Shown one piece after another: positions 44,860 to 57,080 of a stretch of DNA of 64,000 bases. Source of the DNA: Acestrorhynchus altus (lineage: Eukaryota > Chordata > Actinopteri > Characiformes > Acestrorhynchidae); NCBI GenBank assembly GCA_034509495.1, contig CM067522.1, forward strand, positions 22,495,156-22,559,155, read 5' to 3'. Position 1 is the first letter of the stretch. Every line of letters starts with the position of its first letter. The notes beneath the pieces are model-generated. The model saw only the letters and a list, made by a program, of their open reading frames with translations. It had not been told where the DNA came from and made no database searches. Made by a program: the position numbers and the translations under genes.

Positions 44860-44875
44860 TATTATTATTATTGTA
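44578..44875. repeat. (GT)n and (CAT)n microsatellites
   Basis: (GT)n at 44578-44636 and (CAT)n of about 70 bp at 44788-44858 passing into (TTA)n. Confidence 0.97.
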
Positions 44876-45159
44876 ATTATACTGATGCTAATGCAATTAC
44901 TATAATCAGCAAAATATAATAATAAAAAAATAATAGGAAGAAGAAATACAGCTATTATAAAATCAATTTTTATTTTACTCGCAGTAATGAGAGTAAAACA
45001 GTATGATTTAAATACAATATAATAATAAGAAATCATATAATAATAATAATAATAATAATACATTAGTAGTAGAAATAGTATTATTGTAATTATTAGTTCA
45101 TTAATCTAGTTAATCATTATTAGTATTATGTTAATGATTATGTGACTTAGTCTTAAGAC

Positions 45160-45201
45160 TTATTATTGTTATTATTATTATTATTTATTATTATTATTAT
45201 T

Positions 45202-45251
<50 letters not shown>

Positions 45252-45252
45252 C
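45160..45252. repeat. (TTA)n followed by (GT)n
   Basis: TTA trinucleotides to about 45204, then GT to 45250. Confidence 0.96.
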
Positions 45253-45426
45253 TGTCTGCTTTGCTGGTGACCGAATCACAGTGCAGTGAGTCTGAAATAC
45301 AGATGAACCTCTGATTTAGTCTCGCTTTGAGGAATAAAAACGATCAGAACTAAAGTTTCTTTACTTTCTGATAAAGCAGCTCCTTTAATTCTGATCTGCG
45401 TCTTTGGGCTTCTCTCTTTACATTTA

Positions 45427-45486
45427 CAGAGACAGAGAGACAGAGAGACAGAGAAACAGAGAGACAGAGAGACAGAGAGACAGAGA
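45427..45486. repeat. (CAGAGAGA)n microsatellite
   Basis: Octamer-type CAGAGAGA repeats. Confidence 0.93.
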
Positions 45487-45617
45487 TGTTCATTAGAGTC
45501 AGTTATCAGTTCATAAATCAGAGCTGTGATTATAAATCTCTGAGCTGTGATTTTTAAAGGCAGTGCTGTGAAAACACGACCTCCGAGCCGCACCGGAGGA
45601 AGGCACTATTCGACCCC

Positions 45618-45659
45618 GACAAACGACAGACCCCGACAGACCCCGACAGACCCCGACAG
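45618..45659. repeat. 11-bp tandem repeat GACAGACCCCC-type
   Basis: Four copies of CGACAGACCCC in a GC-rich pocket. Confidence 0.9.
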
Positions 45660-45837
45660 CGGGCTCACTGAGCCACAGCGGCCCTCACTGTTGCCCCCCG
45701 GGTGTCAGATAGCGCGGGGGTCCCAACACTAACGACCAACACTGAAGACTGAAGTGTGAGTCTCACACACACTGAACATAAATATTTATACACAGATAGA
45801 ATAAATAACTTTAAAGGAATTTAAATCAGAAATAATA

Positions 45838-45838
<1 letters not shown>

Positions 45839-45901
<63 letters not shown>

Positions 45902-46157
45902 TTTATATTATTATTATTATTATTATTATTATTGTTAGTATTATTATTATTATTATTATTGTTGTTATTATTATTATTATTATATTATTATTATTATTAT
46001 TATTATTGTTATTGTTAGTATTATTATTATTATTATTATTGTTGTTATTATTGTTATTATTATTATTATTATTATTATATTATTATTATTATTATTATTA
46101 TTGTTGTTGTTGTTATTATTATTGTTATTATTGTTATTATTATTATTATTATTATTA

Positions 46158-46212
<55 letters not shown>

Positions 46213-46369
46213 TCAATCACTACTACTACTAATAAAATATAATACTACTACAACTAGTAATTAATAAATACCAAGTGATAATTTTAAAAAGTAATAATTT
46301 TAAAAGTACCAAGTGATAATTTTAGTCATCATAGTCTTAATAATAATTATAGTGAATTACTACTTTAAC

Positions 46370-46434
<65 letters not shown>

Positions 46435-46440
46435 TGATGA
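45839..46440. repeat. Very long (TTA)n field and inverse (ATA)n
   Basis: About 370 bp of nearly continuous TTA with TTG interruptions (45839-46212), then (ATA)n at 46368-46432. Poly-Asn and poly-Leu/Tyr open frames here are artefacts. Confidence 0.97.
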
Positions 46441-47030
46441 TGGGATTATTGGTTATTAATAATACACCCCAGTTTCAAACAGAAGCTCTTGTTTGGTGTT
46501 TTGGTGCTAAAATGAGTCTTGATCTTCAGTCATTAACAGTAGTGTTCAGATGTCCAGAGATCTGGGGTGACCTTAAACACCGAGCTGTGAGAGAGTGCTC
46601 AGTTTATTGTAGTGTGTGTGAGAAACGGGAAAAGTGACAATAAGCAAAACTCCATGCAGGAGTGGGATACACACTCACACACTTCCGTTCTGGCCAGAAA
46701 AACCCGCTTTCCTGTTCTACTGGACATTTCTTATTTTTGCCGATTCAGTTGGGGACAGTTAAACACAATGGTGTGGAAGACAATGAAAGGGTGAGACAGC
46801 TTTATAGCACCCCATCACACCCCCTCTGTCACCCCCACCCATTCCAGCCCAGCCTTATTCACCCCATTTAAAACCATTCATGTTTGTCACGCACACTGGA
46901 TCCCAGCTGAGGTCCAGCCTGAACGTTCTGGATTCAGGTTCTGCTTAACAGGGCCTTCAACAGGGCCAGCGACTGACCCGACACTGTGTCCAGTTTATCT
47001 AAAGCCACCCTGAAGTGTAATCATACAAAG
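46441..47030. other. Intergenic, nothing recognised
   Basis: Complex sequence without gene evidence. Confidence 0.4.
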
Positions 47031-47430
47031 CACACACAACTTCTCTAGTCCACGTAGAGAAGTATTGCCAATAGAATAGGACCTACTGTCTCCATGTCTA
47101 ATAGCAGGAGTGGACTAGAGGGGTCTAAAGCCCCCCAGCATTGAGCTGTGGAGCTGTGTTCTCTGGAGGCTCCATTCAGGACTTTTGGGATGAGTTGGGT
47201 CATAGGGGATGAAGTGGGACGGACATCATCCTACATCATGACCTCAGTAACACAGTTCTTGTCTGAATGCAATCAAATCCTCACAGCAATGCTCCATCAA
47301 CTAGTAGAACGTCTTCTCTGGACAGTAGAGACAGTTACTCCAGGAAAAGCAGGATCGGCTCTTTAAAACCCTTGATTTCAGAAGAATCACCAGAAGGTGG
47401 AAATCCACACAGGACCAGTTGGGTCTTCAT
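47030..47430 (+). mobile_element. Dispersed repeat element (copy 1)
   Basis: Contains AGCCCCCCAGCATTGAGCTG, TGGAGCTGTGTTCTCTGGA and CAATCAAATCCTCACAGCAA. The same landmarks in the same order occur at 58570-58760, and part recurs inverted at 60240-60420. I recall this as a common fish non-coding DNA-transposon-like repeat; family not assigned. Confidence 0.7.
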
Positions 47431-47624
47431 ATTGGTTTTACTGGTTATGAGCATTGTGTGTTTAATCCTCTTATCGGTAACAGACCAGCTTTACATACCA
47501 GTGCAAAACAAAAATGAGAACATCACGGAAACAGTTTCAAAAAGTTAAAAAAGTGAAACTGACACTTATGTTAAATTCCATTCAGTTAAAGTCACATGAT
47601 TCTATGATCCAAACAGATCAACAG

Positions 47625-47807
47625 TAAAACAAACAAACAAACAAACAAACAAACAAACAAACAAAAAAAAGTATGAAATATGTTACTTTACATATAATGA
47701 CAATAAAACCTGACAATTTTTGCATGAAATTATGACGTTTGTGATATTTTTTAGATGTGCTACTAATTTTTTAGGAAAATAATCAATATTATAGTTTCAT
47801 AGTATAG

Positions 47808-47847
<40 letters not shown>

Positions 47848-47968
47848 TCCCATTCATTATGAAAAACAAAACAAAACATTACTGTTGAAGTTGAAGGATC
47901 AGTGCTCTTCGCTGACTATTTCTGTGGTTTGGGGACATTTGGACATTATCTGTGCAGAGACAGAAAAC

Positions 47969-48029
<61 letters not shown>

Positions 48030-48030
48030 A
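47625..48030. repeat. (CAAA)n, (CA)n and (CT)n microsatellites
   Basis: (CAAA)n at 47628-47664, (CA)n at 47814-47841, (CT)n of about 55 bp at 47973-48027. Confidence 0.96.
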
Positions 48031-48690
48031 CCTCAGCCCCCCCCCCAGGTTTGTTTATTTGAGGAGAGTAAGGTCGTCTCTCCACATGTCTCTCCTGAGT
48101 TAACAAATAGAGCCGTGACAGCTGCCATCTGTCTCCATCAGCACGTCCAAACCTCCACCCTGTCCATGGGCTACCAAAAGCCACTGCTGGACCAAATCAG
48201 GGCACGGGGACAATAACATTGCTGTGTTTACCCTCCTGTTTACCGTATTCTAGATTAAAAACACACCAATGATATTACACAGTTAAACTGATTTCTCATG
48301 AATACCTTTATTTATAAAAGACCCTCAGAAGCATTCAGGAGCTCAGCTCTGTCAGGTTCCTCGCAGTAAACGTGATTAGGAATTATTGAGTTGTTGTAAC
48401 TCTTAAGGAACCTCTTGTTTATTCATCATAACGTTGAAAGAACCTTAACTTCTGCTTTATTTACATGTTTTAAAGGGAAAATTTGCCTGAAAATGATAAA
48501 TATGTTTGGCAACAGTCTTCTAAAAGTGTGTGTGAGTGTGTGAGTGTGTGAGTGTGTGTGTGTGTGTAAATCCAGATGGTCACGAAGGGCCTGAAAGTGC
48601 ATTTCGTTAAGCAAATTTCTCAACGAAGCAGAGAGGAGGACTGAGGAATGTCCCGTACGCAGATGAGGGCAGATCCCTTTTCACAAAAAA
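48031..48690. other. Intergenic with short GT tract
   Basis: Unique sequence; GTGTGAGTGTG-type repeat at 48526-48567. No gene. Confidence 0.5.
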
Positions 48691-48990
48691 GCCAAAAAAC
48701 TCACCTTTCTTCTCTCCTCTTCCTCCCTCCTGACTTTGTTTTAAAGCTGGGGAAGCTTTTAACTTTTGTAAAGTATCCTTTTCCTATCAGAGCAGAAGCC
48801 CCGAGCCCGTCATCACCTGGGCCTCTGCGCCGCCCCCATTGGTTGAGCTCTGAATAGCTGGCATTCCTGCCACAAGAAAGCTGATGATATGGAATCAGAG
48901 GCCGCAGCAATCTCCCAAATTAATTAAAGCCTTTCCTCCATCGGAGACAGGTCCTCAGGACCGAAGACCTGATTATGCTTTGTATGTCTT
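48690..48990. promoter_or_regulatory. Candidate conserved noncoding block
   Basis: A complex block of about 300 bp about 8 kb upstream of tbx1. It contains CATTCCTGCCACAAGAAAGC, a CCAAT box in reverse, and AATTAATTAA (homeodomain-type). Its composition and lack of repeats stand out from its surroundings; conservation cannot be tested here. Confidence 0.3.
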
Positions 48991-49890
48991 AAAGTATGAA
49001 ACACGAGGGCAGCGTCAGGGCTCACCGAGGGTCTGCTGAGGCTGAGCTTCAGATCTGAAAATGAACTTGCAGACCTTCAACCGCAGGTTTGTTACACTAT
49101 TAAAGCAGTAACATAAAAACATCTGAACGTATTCAGTTCAAACACTGAACAAACCTCAGGGTCTGAGCAGATTCAGCAAACCATTTGAGTACTTAACACT
49201 TAGAGCCCTCGCTACACAAGTTGTGTATGTTTGTGCGTTTTTGTTGTTGCCTCTTTTTGTGTAATAACACAGTAATTACATGAGAGTCACACAGCATTTG
49301 ATGATCTCTGTGTGGAAGTCCTTCGGATCTGAAATATGTAATTACTTGATGTGTTTATACTATCAGAAGTTTAATATCTTGATGAAAGTCACCAAGTTAT
49401 CAAAAAATTATTATTTTTTACTTATTTTTGAACGTGGAGACTTGAAAAACAAAAATTCGATTTCTGAACAAAAAAGCTGCAGATCAAAAATAATCCATGA
49501 CATTTTATAATATAGCTTATTACTGTGAAAAAATATATTCAAAAATTCAGGTGGTCTTAATTTTTTGGCTGATTCTGCCTCTTGCCTCTCTAAAACTGCT
49601 GGTCACACGGTTCAGGGCCTATATGACCAACATCTCAGATAATAAAAACTGCTTTATTATGTTGGATTTTAATAACAGGAGCTTCTAAAAACAGTTATAA
49701 TTTTATAAAAGTATGATTTTCCACAAAGAATTACTCGCAGATGCTTCACTGCACAACAAAATCCCTACTGTTAGAAAGAGTCGGTTCTGCAGGTTCTAAC
49801 CATATGTGATCTGTGCTGGTGTGTCAGGAATTCCTGACTTACAAAGCTGAGAACACACAGCACAAAATCAGGAGCTGTGACACTATCAAT
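48991..49890. other. Intergenic, nothing recognised
   Basis: AT-leaning unique sequence. Confidence 0.4.
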
Positions 49891-49894
49891 ATAT

Positions 49895-50345
49895 ATATCA
49901 TCTAATATATAGATTAACCGTTATGAATTACTCAGATAGAAATAAGATATAACCATTATGAACTACACCTAAATCAACCTAAAACACAACGTAAATCATT
50001 CAGTATCCACCCTGAATTATTCAGTTAACAGTATGAGTTCATTACATATTAATTAATGATATGAATTATTTACCATTATGTATTCAGCATTCACTATGAA
50101 TTATTTATAACAACTAGAATTTGTCCAGTGTCCACTAAGAGCAATAACCATTATGAATTCTTCAGTATCACATATATAAAATTCAATATCCACCAGGAAT
50201 TATTCTGTAACCATTGTGAATTTTTGAATTACAATTAAGAATTGTCCTTTACCTACTATATATATATATATATTCAGTAACCATTAATGATCCAGTATGT
50301 ATTATGGATTATTGTTTCCATTATAAATGTTTTATGACTCTCCAT
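49895..50345. repeat. Degenerate ATTCAGTATCCACTATGAATTATT array (inverse copy)
   Basis: About 18 loose copies. The reverse complement matches the phrase seen at 28.1-28.5 and 51.95-52.85 kb. Confidence 0.75.
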
Positions 50346-50792
50346 TAATCCTTTAATATGTATTTTTAATCATTTTAATTAATTTAATCACCGATATCTT
50401 CTATTAATTATTGATTAAACATGAACTGCTGTATGTTTTTGATTATGATTATGAAAGTTACTGTAAGAAGACTAAAGTGAGGATTTAAAGGATGGACACA
50501 TTAGAAATGTAAACCTTGTGTCTATTTTCCCTCTATTGTCCTCTAAACCCCCTGACCAGTCCCCCACCCCCACTCTGTCCTCAAACTCAGTATTTATTTG
50601 AATGTAAGTATGTCTGATGTTGACTCTGGCAGAGCTGTCTGGAGACGTGAGGAACTTTTCTGTCTTCTCTCGCTCTTTCCTTTGTTAATCACTTTGCTGA
50701 CCAAAGCTCCATTTTCACTACATATGGCCTTCGCTTCATTTCCATGAATTTGAACCAGAGCGAGATCCCTGTTGGCCTGCTTAAGAGAGCAA

Positions 50793-50797
<5 letters not shown>

Positions 50798-50846
<49 letters not shown>

Positions 50847-50881
50847 GTGCGTGTGTGCGTGTGTGTGTGTGTGTGTGTGCA
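50798..50881. repeat. (GT)n microsatellite with GTGC interruptions
   Basis: About 80 bp of GT with three GC interruptions. Confidence 0.97.
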
Positions 50882-51133
50882 CATTTTTCCAGGTCATATT
50901 TAGAGGAAAATGGCCTTTACACACTAAAGCTCATTGTATTAGAGTCCCTAACGCTGATGACTGACTGGTCCTTTTAATCTTTCTCCAGTGTCTCCAGTAT
51001 CACCAGTGTTCACTCAGGATGTTCATCAAAACCCAGAGCTTCATAAAACACCAGAGAAACCAGCTTTGGTTTGACACGACAATGTGTGGTTAGTGTCCTT
51101 TAATCCACTTTATCAGATGAGCTGTAATTAAAC

Positions 51134-51172
<39 letters not shown>

Positions 51173-51945
51173 GTAATAGTAGTAGATTGGGGTGTCAGTT
51201 GATTCATCATGATTAATCAAAGTCATGTAATTAAACCTTTTATAGAATAATTTCACAATTTAGTATTTTTTTCATAATATTTCATTTCTTTTTATGAAGT
51301 AATTTTACATCATTTCTATGGAATTCTTCATGAAAATGTGCACATAATAAAAAAGCACAGATCAAAAATGAAGCACAATTAATGATCTTAATCATATCGG
51401 CGACATGTAGAGTGCAGCATTTTAACATCGTAAACCCTGAACCTCGTACTCCCAACAACGACAGAACCTATATTTCAGTTATTAATAATTGATATATTCT
51501 CAGCGAACACTTACCCAGAAGATCAGACCTGAATAATAGGGCTTCAGTTTAAGGGGTTGAGGTTGGGGAATGCAGGGTCGAGGCACCCCTGTCTTTACTC
51601 ACTGACTCTATAATGTGAAACGGTTAGGTTTTCACCACGTTAGTTAACGAAGCCTCTCGGGGAGAGACCCGGAGAGGTGGTCTTACTGGGGCCAACAGGA
51701 AATGGCTAACTTGTTTCATTTAGAAAGCCCCCCAGGTGCCCCCCAGAAGTCAAACTGTGGACCGAAGGCCATGAAACCCCAAACTCAGAGTCAAACTGCG
51801 CTTCAGAATTCGAAAGCACTTCATTCTCCGAGACATTGCGTGATGTTCTGATGTAGATGTGGCAGAAACTGGACTGGTGATGTCGCATGTGAGACAATGA
51901 CCTCTAAAGACTAAAGGACAGCGTCTCAGACGAGGATTAGGTTTA
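50882..51945. other. Intergenic; (TTA)n at 51138-51172
   Basis: Otherwise unique sequence with no gene evidence. Confidence 0.5.
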
Positions 51946-51954
51946 GACCCGGAC

Positions 51955-52850
51955 TGCTTTTCCCATCCAGTATATAGATATATAACAGATACTGAATTAT
52001 TCACTGTACATAGTTAAAGATTTATAATAATCGTATGATTATAGTATAATAATTCATAGTGGATACTTAATAACTAATGATGATATATGATATATATGAT
52101 ATATCATAACAGTTACTGGATCATTTACAGTGAATGATTGATGTTCAGATTAATTCCTAGTAAAAATGGAAAAATACAGAGTGGATTTAAAAAATACACA
52201 TATATAGTGGATGTGGAATAATTCATATTAATTCATAGTGGATGTGGAACAATTCATATTAATTCATAGTGGATGTGGAATCATTCATATTAATTCATAG
52301 TGGATGTGGAATCATTCATATTAATTCACAGTGGATGTGGAATAATTCATATTAATTCATAGTGGATGTGGAATAATTCATATTAATTCACAGTGGATGT
52401 GGAATCATTCATATTAATTCACAGTGGATGTGGAATAATTCATAGTGGACGTGGAATAATTCATATTAATTCACAGTGGATGTGGAATAATTCATATTAA
52501 TTCACAGTGGATGTGGAATAATTCATATTAATTCACAGTGGATGTGGAATAATTCATATTAATTCATAGTGGATGAATTGAATACATCATAGTATTTACT
52601 GATTAATTCATATTGACTACTGAACATTCCATGGAAGATACAGAATAATTCATAGTGGTTACCAGATGCTTCTTAGTAATAATTTCTAAATTCATAGTGG
52701 ATATTTAATTCATAGTTATTACTGAATAATGTATAATAGTTATTGAATAATGGTGGACACTGAATAATACACTGTGGATACTGTATTTTGCTCCTAGTGA
52801 TTATTGAATAATTCATAGTGGATGAATAAACCAAGAAAACCATTTCAATA
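51955..52850. repeat. AATTCATAGTGGATGTGGAAT minisatellite
   Basis: A fairly homogeneous core (about 52205-52575) of about 11 units of 31 bp, AATTCATATTAATTCATAGT followed by GGATGTGGAAT, flanked on both sides by decayed copies (ATTCATAGTGGATACTGAAT). Confidence 0.9.
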
Positions 52851-53159
52851 AATGAAAGATTCATGAAATATTGTTTTTGAATAAAAACATTTAGATGTAT
52901 AAGCTATAAAAGAGCATAAAGACATTGACTTTAATATATTTACTGATACATTAATAAGAGAAGATCGTTTATCTGTGTTTGTTCGTTAAAAATCAGAAAA
53001 ATAGGTGCATAAATGAACTGGACGTTATCGTTATGAAAGCAATGACACAGGAGATGCAGACAGAAATGAACAAATGATGACTAACTCAGGAATGCCAGCG
53101 TCCCCTCCACACCCGTCCCAGTGATGTGAATTATGGTGTCGGGGAGGAAAATAAGTGAT

Positions 53160-54200
53160 ACTTTGTGAACAGTTGTATTTTGGCCACCAGTCCTTCCTGC
53201 GTTCCTCATCCTCAGCCCACCCTGATGAAGAGCAGGAAGTTTCACAAACGGCTGAACAATGGCAGAGAACGCCGGAAAGACCATCTGCGTCTGATGCCAC
53301 TGTGGCCGACTGCCAGCGCATAATGCACAAGAACACATTACGGGAATTTTGTTCCCTGCCACTCATGCTATCAGGAACAGTGCCCCGATGGTTCTTCAGC
53401 AGCTATATGGATGAACGTATTGGGTAGCATCCATGGAGATCAGTGGAAAAGCAGTTTGAGTGGTTGGACGAATTTGAGAGGGGTCACATCTGAGCTCTGA
53501 GAAGAAGTGTAAAGGTCTGTCAAAGCATTGTGTGCCATACTGGTTGTGCACATTTGACTGTAGAATGCTGTTGGGAAAAGTGGACCAGTGATGTGAAGGA
53601 TCTGGAAGACCTACATGAACCATGGAGAGGGAGAACTGATGGATTCTCAGATGCATGCAGAACGACCCATCAGTGGCAACCATCCAAAGAATCCATCTTG
53701 AGACACTGTGGTCAGCAACAAGATCAGTCAATGATTTCTTCACACATTAGACCTCCAGAAGGTCTGGTGTCAGGATGTGATGCAGATCACCTTTGATCTT
53801 CATTACAGACACTTTGACAGACTTTTACGTTAATGAGGTTCTGCAACCAGTGGTTCTACCTTTTCTGAACACACACTCCGGTGCTCTATTCCAACAGGAC
53901 GACGCTGGTCCACACACTGCTGCCGTCTCAAGATCTGGTCTTGAAGACACAGATACTACGCCGTGGTCGGTCTCATCTCCAGACCTGTCCCCGATTGAAA
54001 ATGTGTGGGACACTATTGGACGCTCTATCAACACTCCACCCCTACCACACCATCTGCAGAACTGAGTGAGAACATTCAATCTGCATGGGATGGATCATCA
54101 CAGGACACCATTAGGAACCTCTACACCTCCATGCAGAGACGTCTGGCGTGTTGCGTTAAACCCGACGCCGTCCTGAGAGACACCACTTCTGTATGAGTAG
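53160..54200 (+). mobile_element. Decayed Tc1-like element, longest family A copy
   Basis: The catalytic end is readable on the plus strand: VLPFLNTHSGALFQQDDAGP, SPDLSPIENVWDTIGR and NIQSAWDGSSQDTIR. Upstream, frame-broken sequence from about 53420 (QFEWLDEFERGHI-like, then SIVCHTGCAHLTVECCWEKW) is the probable N-terminal helix-turn-helix half. The origin of 53160-53420 is unclear. Stops and shifts interrupt it, so it cannot make transposase. Confidence 0.85.
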
Positions 54201-54970
54201 ATCAATAAATATTGATCAGATCAGACTACACTTATCATCAGTTATTGATCCTGATCACCTTCATCTTCCTTCACAACAGAACTGCAGACCCACACGTCCT
54301 TCCTTTAGTTTTGTTGGTAAATGATTAAATGTTGGATGGTTTTAAAGATATTCAACTCCCAGCTGGTCCTACAACTTAGGTCTTAAAACCCCTCAACTAT
54401 GACATCCTTGCTACAGGAGATATGAAAACAATGACATACACAGTGTCTTTAGTTCGAAAACCAAAATTTGGTCACTCTGCTAAAAGGGGACAAACGAGTT
54501 CTTTGGTCATCTCTTTAAATAACGAGTTTGGAAGCACTTTCAGAGATCAGTTTAGGGGGCCGTGTTTTTTCTGGCTCATGCTGTATCTAGTCTGAGGTCT
54601 CCATTCTCAACCTGTTGACTGGAATTCTATATAACGGCATTGTGTGGAAAGAGGATCCTCTCTGAGCCAGTAGGATTGCAGGGTTGGTCAGCTGATGGTG
54701 ATTAGAGTGATTTATCGTTTCACGGTTTGCTGCCATCACTCGTCTGAGTTGATGTCTTTGCAGGGTGTTTGTGATGACAGTGAGGGGTTGGGAAGCATGT
54801 GGTCCAGTTACGGCAAAAGGCTGAAGCTGTCTCACATCATGCATTTGTAAAAGTGTGTGTGTGTGTGTGTAGGTGGGCTTGTTTACATGTGTTTTGGGAA
54901 AATACGCAAGCAAATTTGTCTTTGTATGGATATGCAAATGTGTGTGTCTTGTATTTACAGCCCGGTCTCA
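54201..54970. other. Intergenic, nothing recognised
   Basis: Unique sequence plus a short (GT) run at 54853-54872. Confidence 0.45.
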
Positions 54971-54972
54971 AG

Positions 54973-55052
54973 AGTAACCCTAACCTTAACCATAAACCTA
55001 AACCTAACCCTTACTCTAACCCTAACCTTAACCATAAACCTAAACCTAACCT
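54973..55052. repeat. Interstitial telomere-like repeat
   Basis: TAACCCTAACCTTAACCATA and TAAACCTAAACCTAAC-type degenerate TTAGGG units. A block of about 42 bp is present twice in succession. Confidence 0.85.
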
Positions 55053-55198
55053 CAGTGTAGATGGTTATCTGTCCATTAATTCCTGTTTTATAGTCATTTC
55101 AATGTGAGACCAAGAAAGGTTAGTGTCCTGTGTTGTGATCTGTGTACTATATGTACTTTCGTGTATACAGTTATGAATTGATATATGAAATGGAGGTG

Positions 55199-55199
<1 letters not shown>

Positions 55200-55259
<60 letters not shown>

Positions 55260-55523
55260 GTATAAACAACATGCCCTCAGTGTAAGAAAAAAGGCCTAAG
55301 CTGCTGAATGCTGAGTGTTTATATATGTGTGTTCATGCAGGCGGTACAAGCATGTGTACCCACATGTCAGTGTGTGTGTGTATGTGTGTGTGTGTGTGTG
55401 TGTCATCTGGCTAATTGCAGGCCCCTAAGTGTAACACTATGTGACCAGAGGATTGTGCGGTGTTGACTTGCGTTCACTCGGGGGGACACTGACACCCCTT
55501 CACATCCTATTGGACAGTTATAG

Positions 55524-55577
<54 letters not shown>
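55200..55577. repeat. (GT)n and (CA)n microsatellites
   Basis: (GT)n at 55201-55256 and 55372-55403, (CA)n at 55527-55577. Confidence 0.97.
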
Positions 55578-55580
<3 letters not shown>

Positions 55581-55814
55581 TTATTTTTACACTAAAGAGA
55601 GAGGCCCATAATTCATATGTATTTTATTTACGTACTGTATAGATCTGTCTGTGTACATACACTCATAAACACACACATACACACTCATATCTACACCCAC
55701 AGGAACCAACCAGCTGCACTGATGTCCTGTCACATTGTCCTGGAATGAAAGCAGATCTTCAGTGACTAGTTCCACTTCGGTCTTGTCGGTGATGACCAAC
55801 GTAATTTCGCACGA

Positions 55815-55998
55815 TGTCAGATCACCTTTGATCTCCAGTCCAACGTTAGGTTAATGAGGTTCTGCAACCAGTGGTTCTACCTTTTCTGAACAAACACTCC
55901 GGTGCTCTATTCCAACAGGAAGACGCTCGTCCTCACGCTGTTGCCGTCTCAAGATCTCGTCTCGAAGACCCAGATACTACGCCGTTGTCGGTCTCATC
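55815..55998 (+). mobile_element. Short Tc1-like fragment (family A)
   Basis: About 180 bp almost identical in outline to 53790-53975: CAGATCACCTTTGATCT, TTAATGAGGTTCTGCAACCA, GTGGTTCTACCTTTTCTGAA. It breaks off inside the catalytic region after GTCGGTCTCATC. Confidence 0.88.
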
Positions 55999-57080
55999 AC
56001 TTTAAAGCTACAGAAAGGTCGCAGTCTGTAACTGCGAATCTTCAAAGTGCATTATGGGATGTGTCTGTGAAACTGGCAGCTCGGTGAAGATCTAGGCCTG
56101 CATGAGTTCAGCACGTCGAACACTTCCTCCATTAGTCTGCTTCTCGTTTGGAGAAAAACCCAAGGCAGTAAATCGACCTTCCTGCCCGAAAATGAAAAGG
56201 TTCCCGCTACTGTTGTGTTTACATTGCTTGAATACCTCAGAACACGGTTAACGCCTCGATGGCCAATCATACATCTGTTTCCCAAAAGAGAGGAATCTGT
56301 GAAAGTCCGTGTCGGGAGTTTGGCTGTAAACAGCTCTCGCTCGAGACCCTCGGTTAAGGTGTTTATACTCAGTGTGGCTGATAAACCCCTGGTTTTGTTC
56401 TGGTTCCAGCGTGTGCAGGCCCGAGACGTCCTCGGCGTTCGGCACAGACGTTGGTGTGTTTGTAGAGCAATGGCCGAGCAGGAGATGAAGAGAAGTGTTT
56501 CACTCTGGAGCTTCACTCCAACACACCTGGAGGTGAAGTCAGACCAGGTGTGTGGGCGTATTTTCGGCTGAACTCCACAGACATTTAACAGCTAAAATTC
56601 ACAGGAAATATTACAGATTAATACTTTCATCTTTTTTATTTCGTTTGTTGACGCCCCTGCGTGCAGAGATGACCTAAATATTACAGAATTAAACATTAAC
56701 TCACAAAAGCAAATATTATATATATATATATAATGAATTTATGTATTATACATTATGTATTAAATTAAATACATTTTATTTATATTATATATATTTCACA
56801 ATATTCAACATCTAAATTAAATATCTATCTTGAAATGAATAAAATGCATTAATGTGCCATAAATTCATGGTTAATATGTTAAAATAAGCAAATGAACTGT
56901 AACTAGGTGTCAGAATGTGCAGCAGGTCTGTCTTATTTACAATTAAACACCTATGAACCATATACACCAGAGCGTCTCAAAAAATTAGAATAATGTAAAA
57001 AAGTCAAACTTCAAGCTTTTTTTGTTTGTTTTACTTTTGATCAGTTTGGCTTAAAAGTCATGACAATTAAAAATCCAGAC
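55999..57080. other. Intergenic; overlapping unassigned open frames at 56052-56571
   Basis: 56052-56516 minus (154 codons) and 56215-56571 plus (118 codons) are open over non-repetitive, balanced sequence. Neither shows a family signature, and no splice or start context favours one. The rest is AT-rich. Confidence 0.35.

Noticed and set aside
45980..46242. Poly-asparagine and poly-leucine/tyrosine frames
   Set aside because: Direct translation of the (TTA)n tract.
53155..53427. 90-residue frame as a host gene
   Set aside because: It runs directly into a decayed Tc1 copy and has no recognisable host domain; probably repeat-derived.
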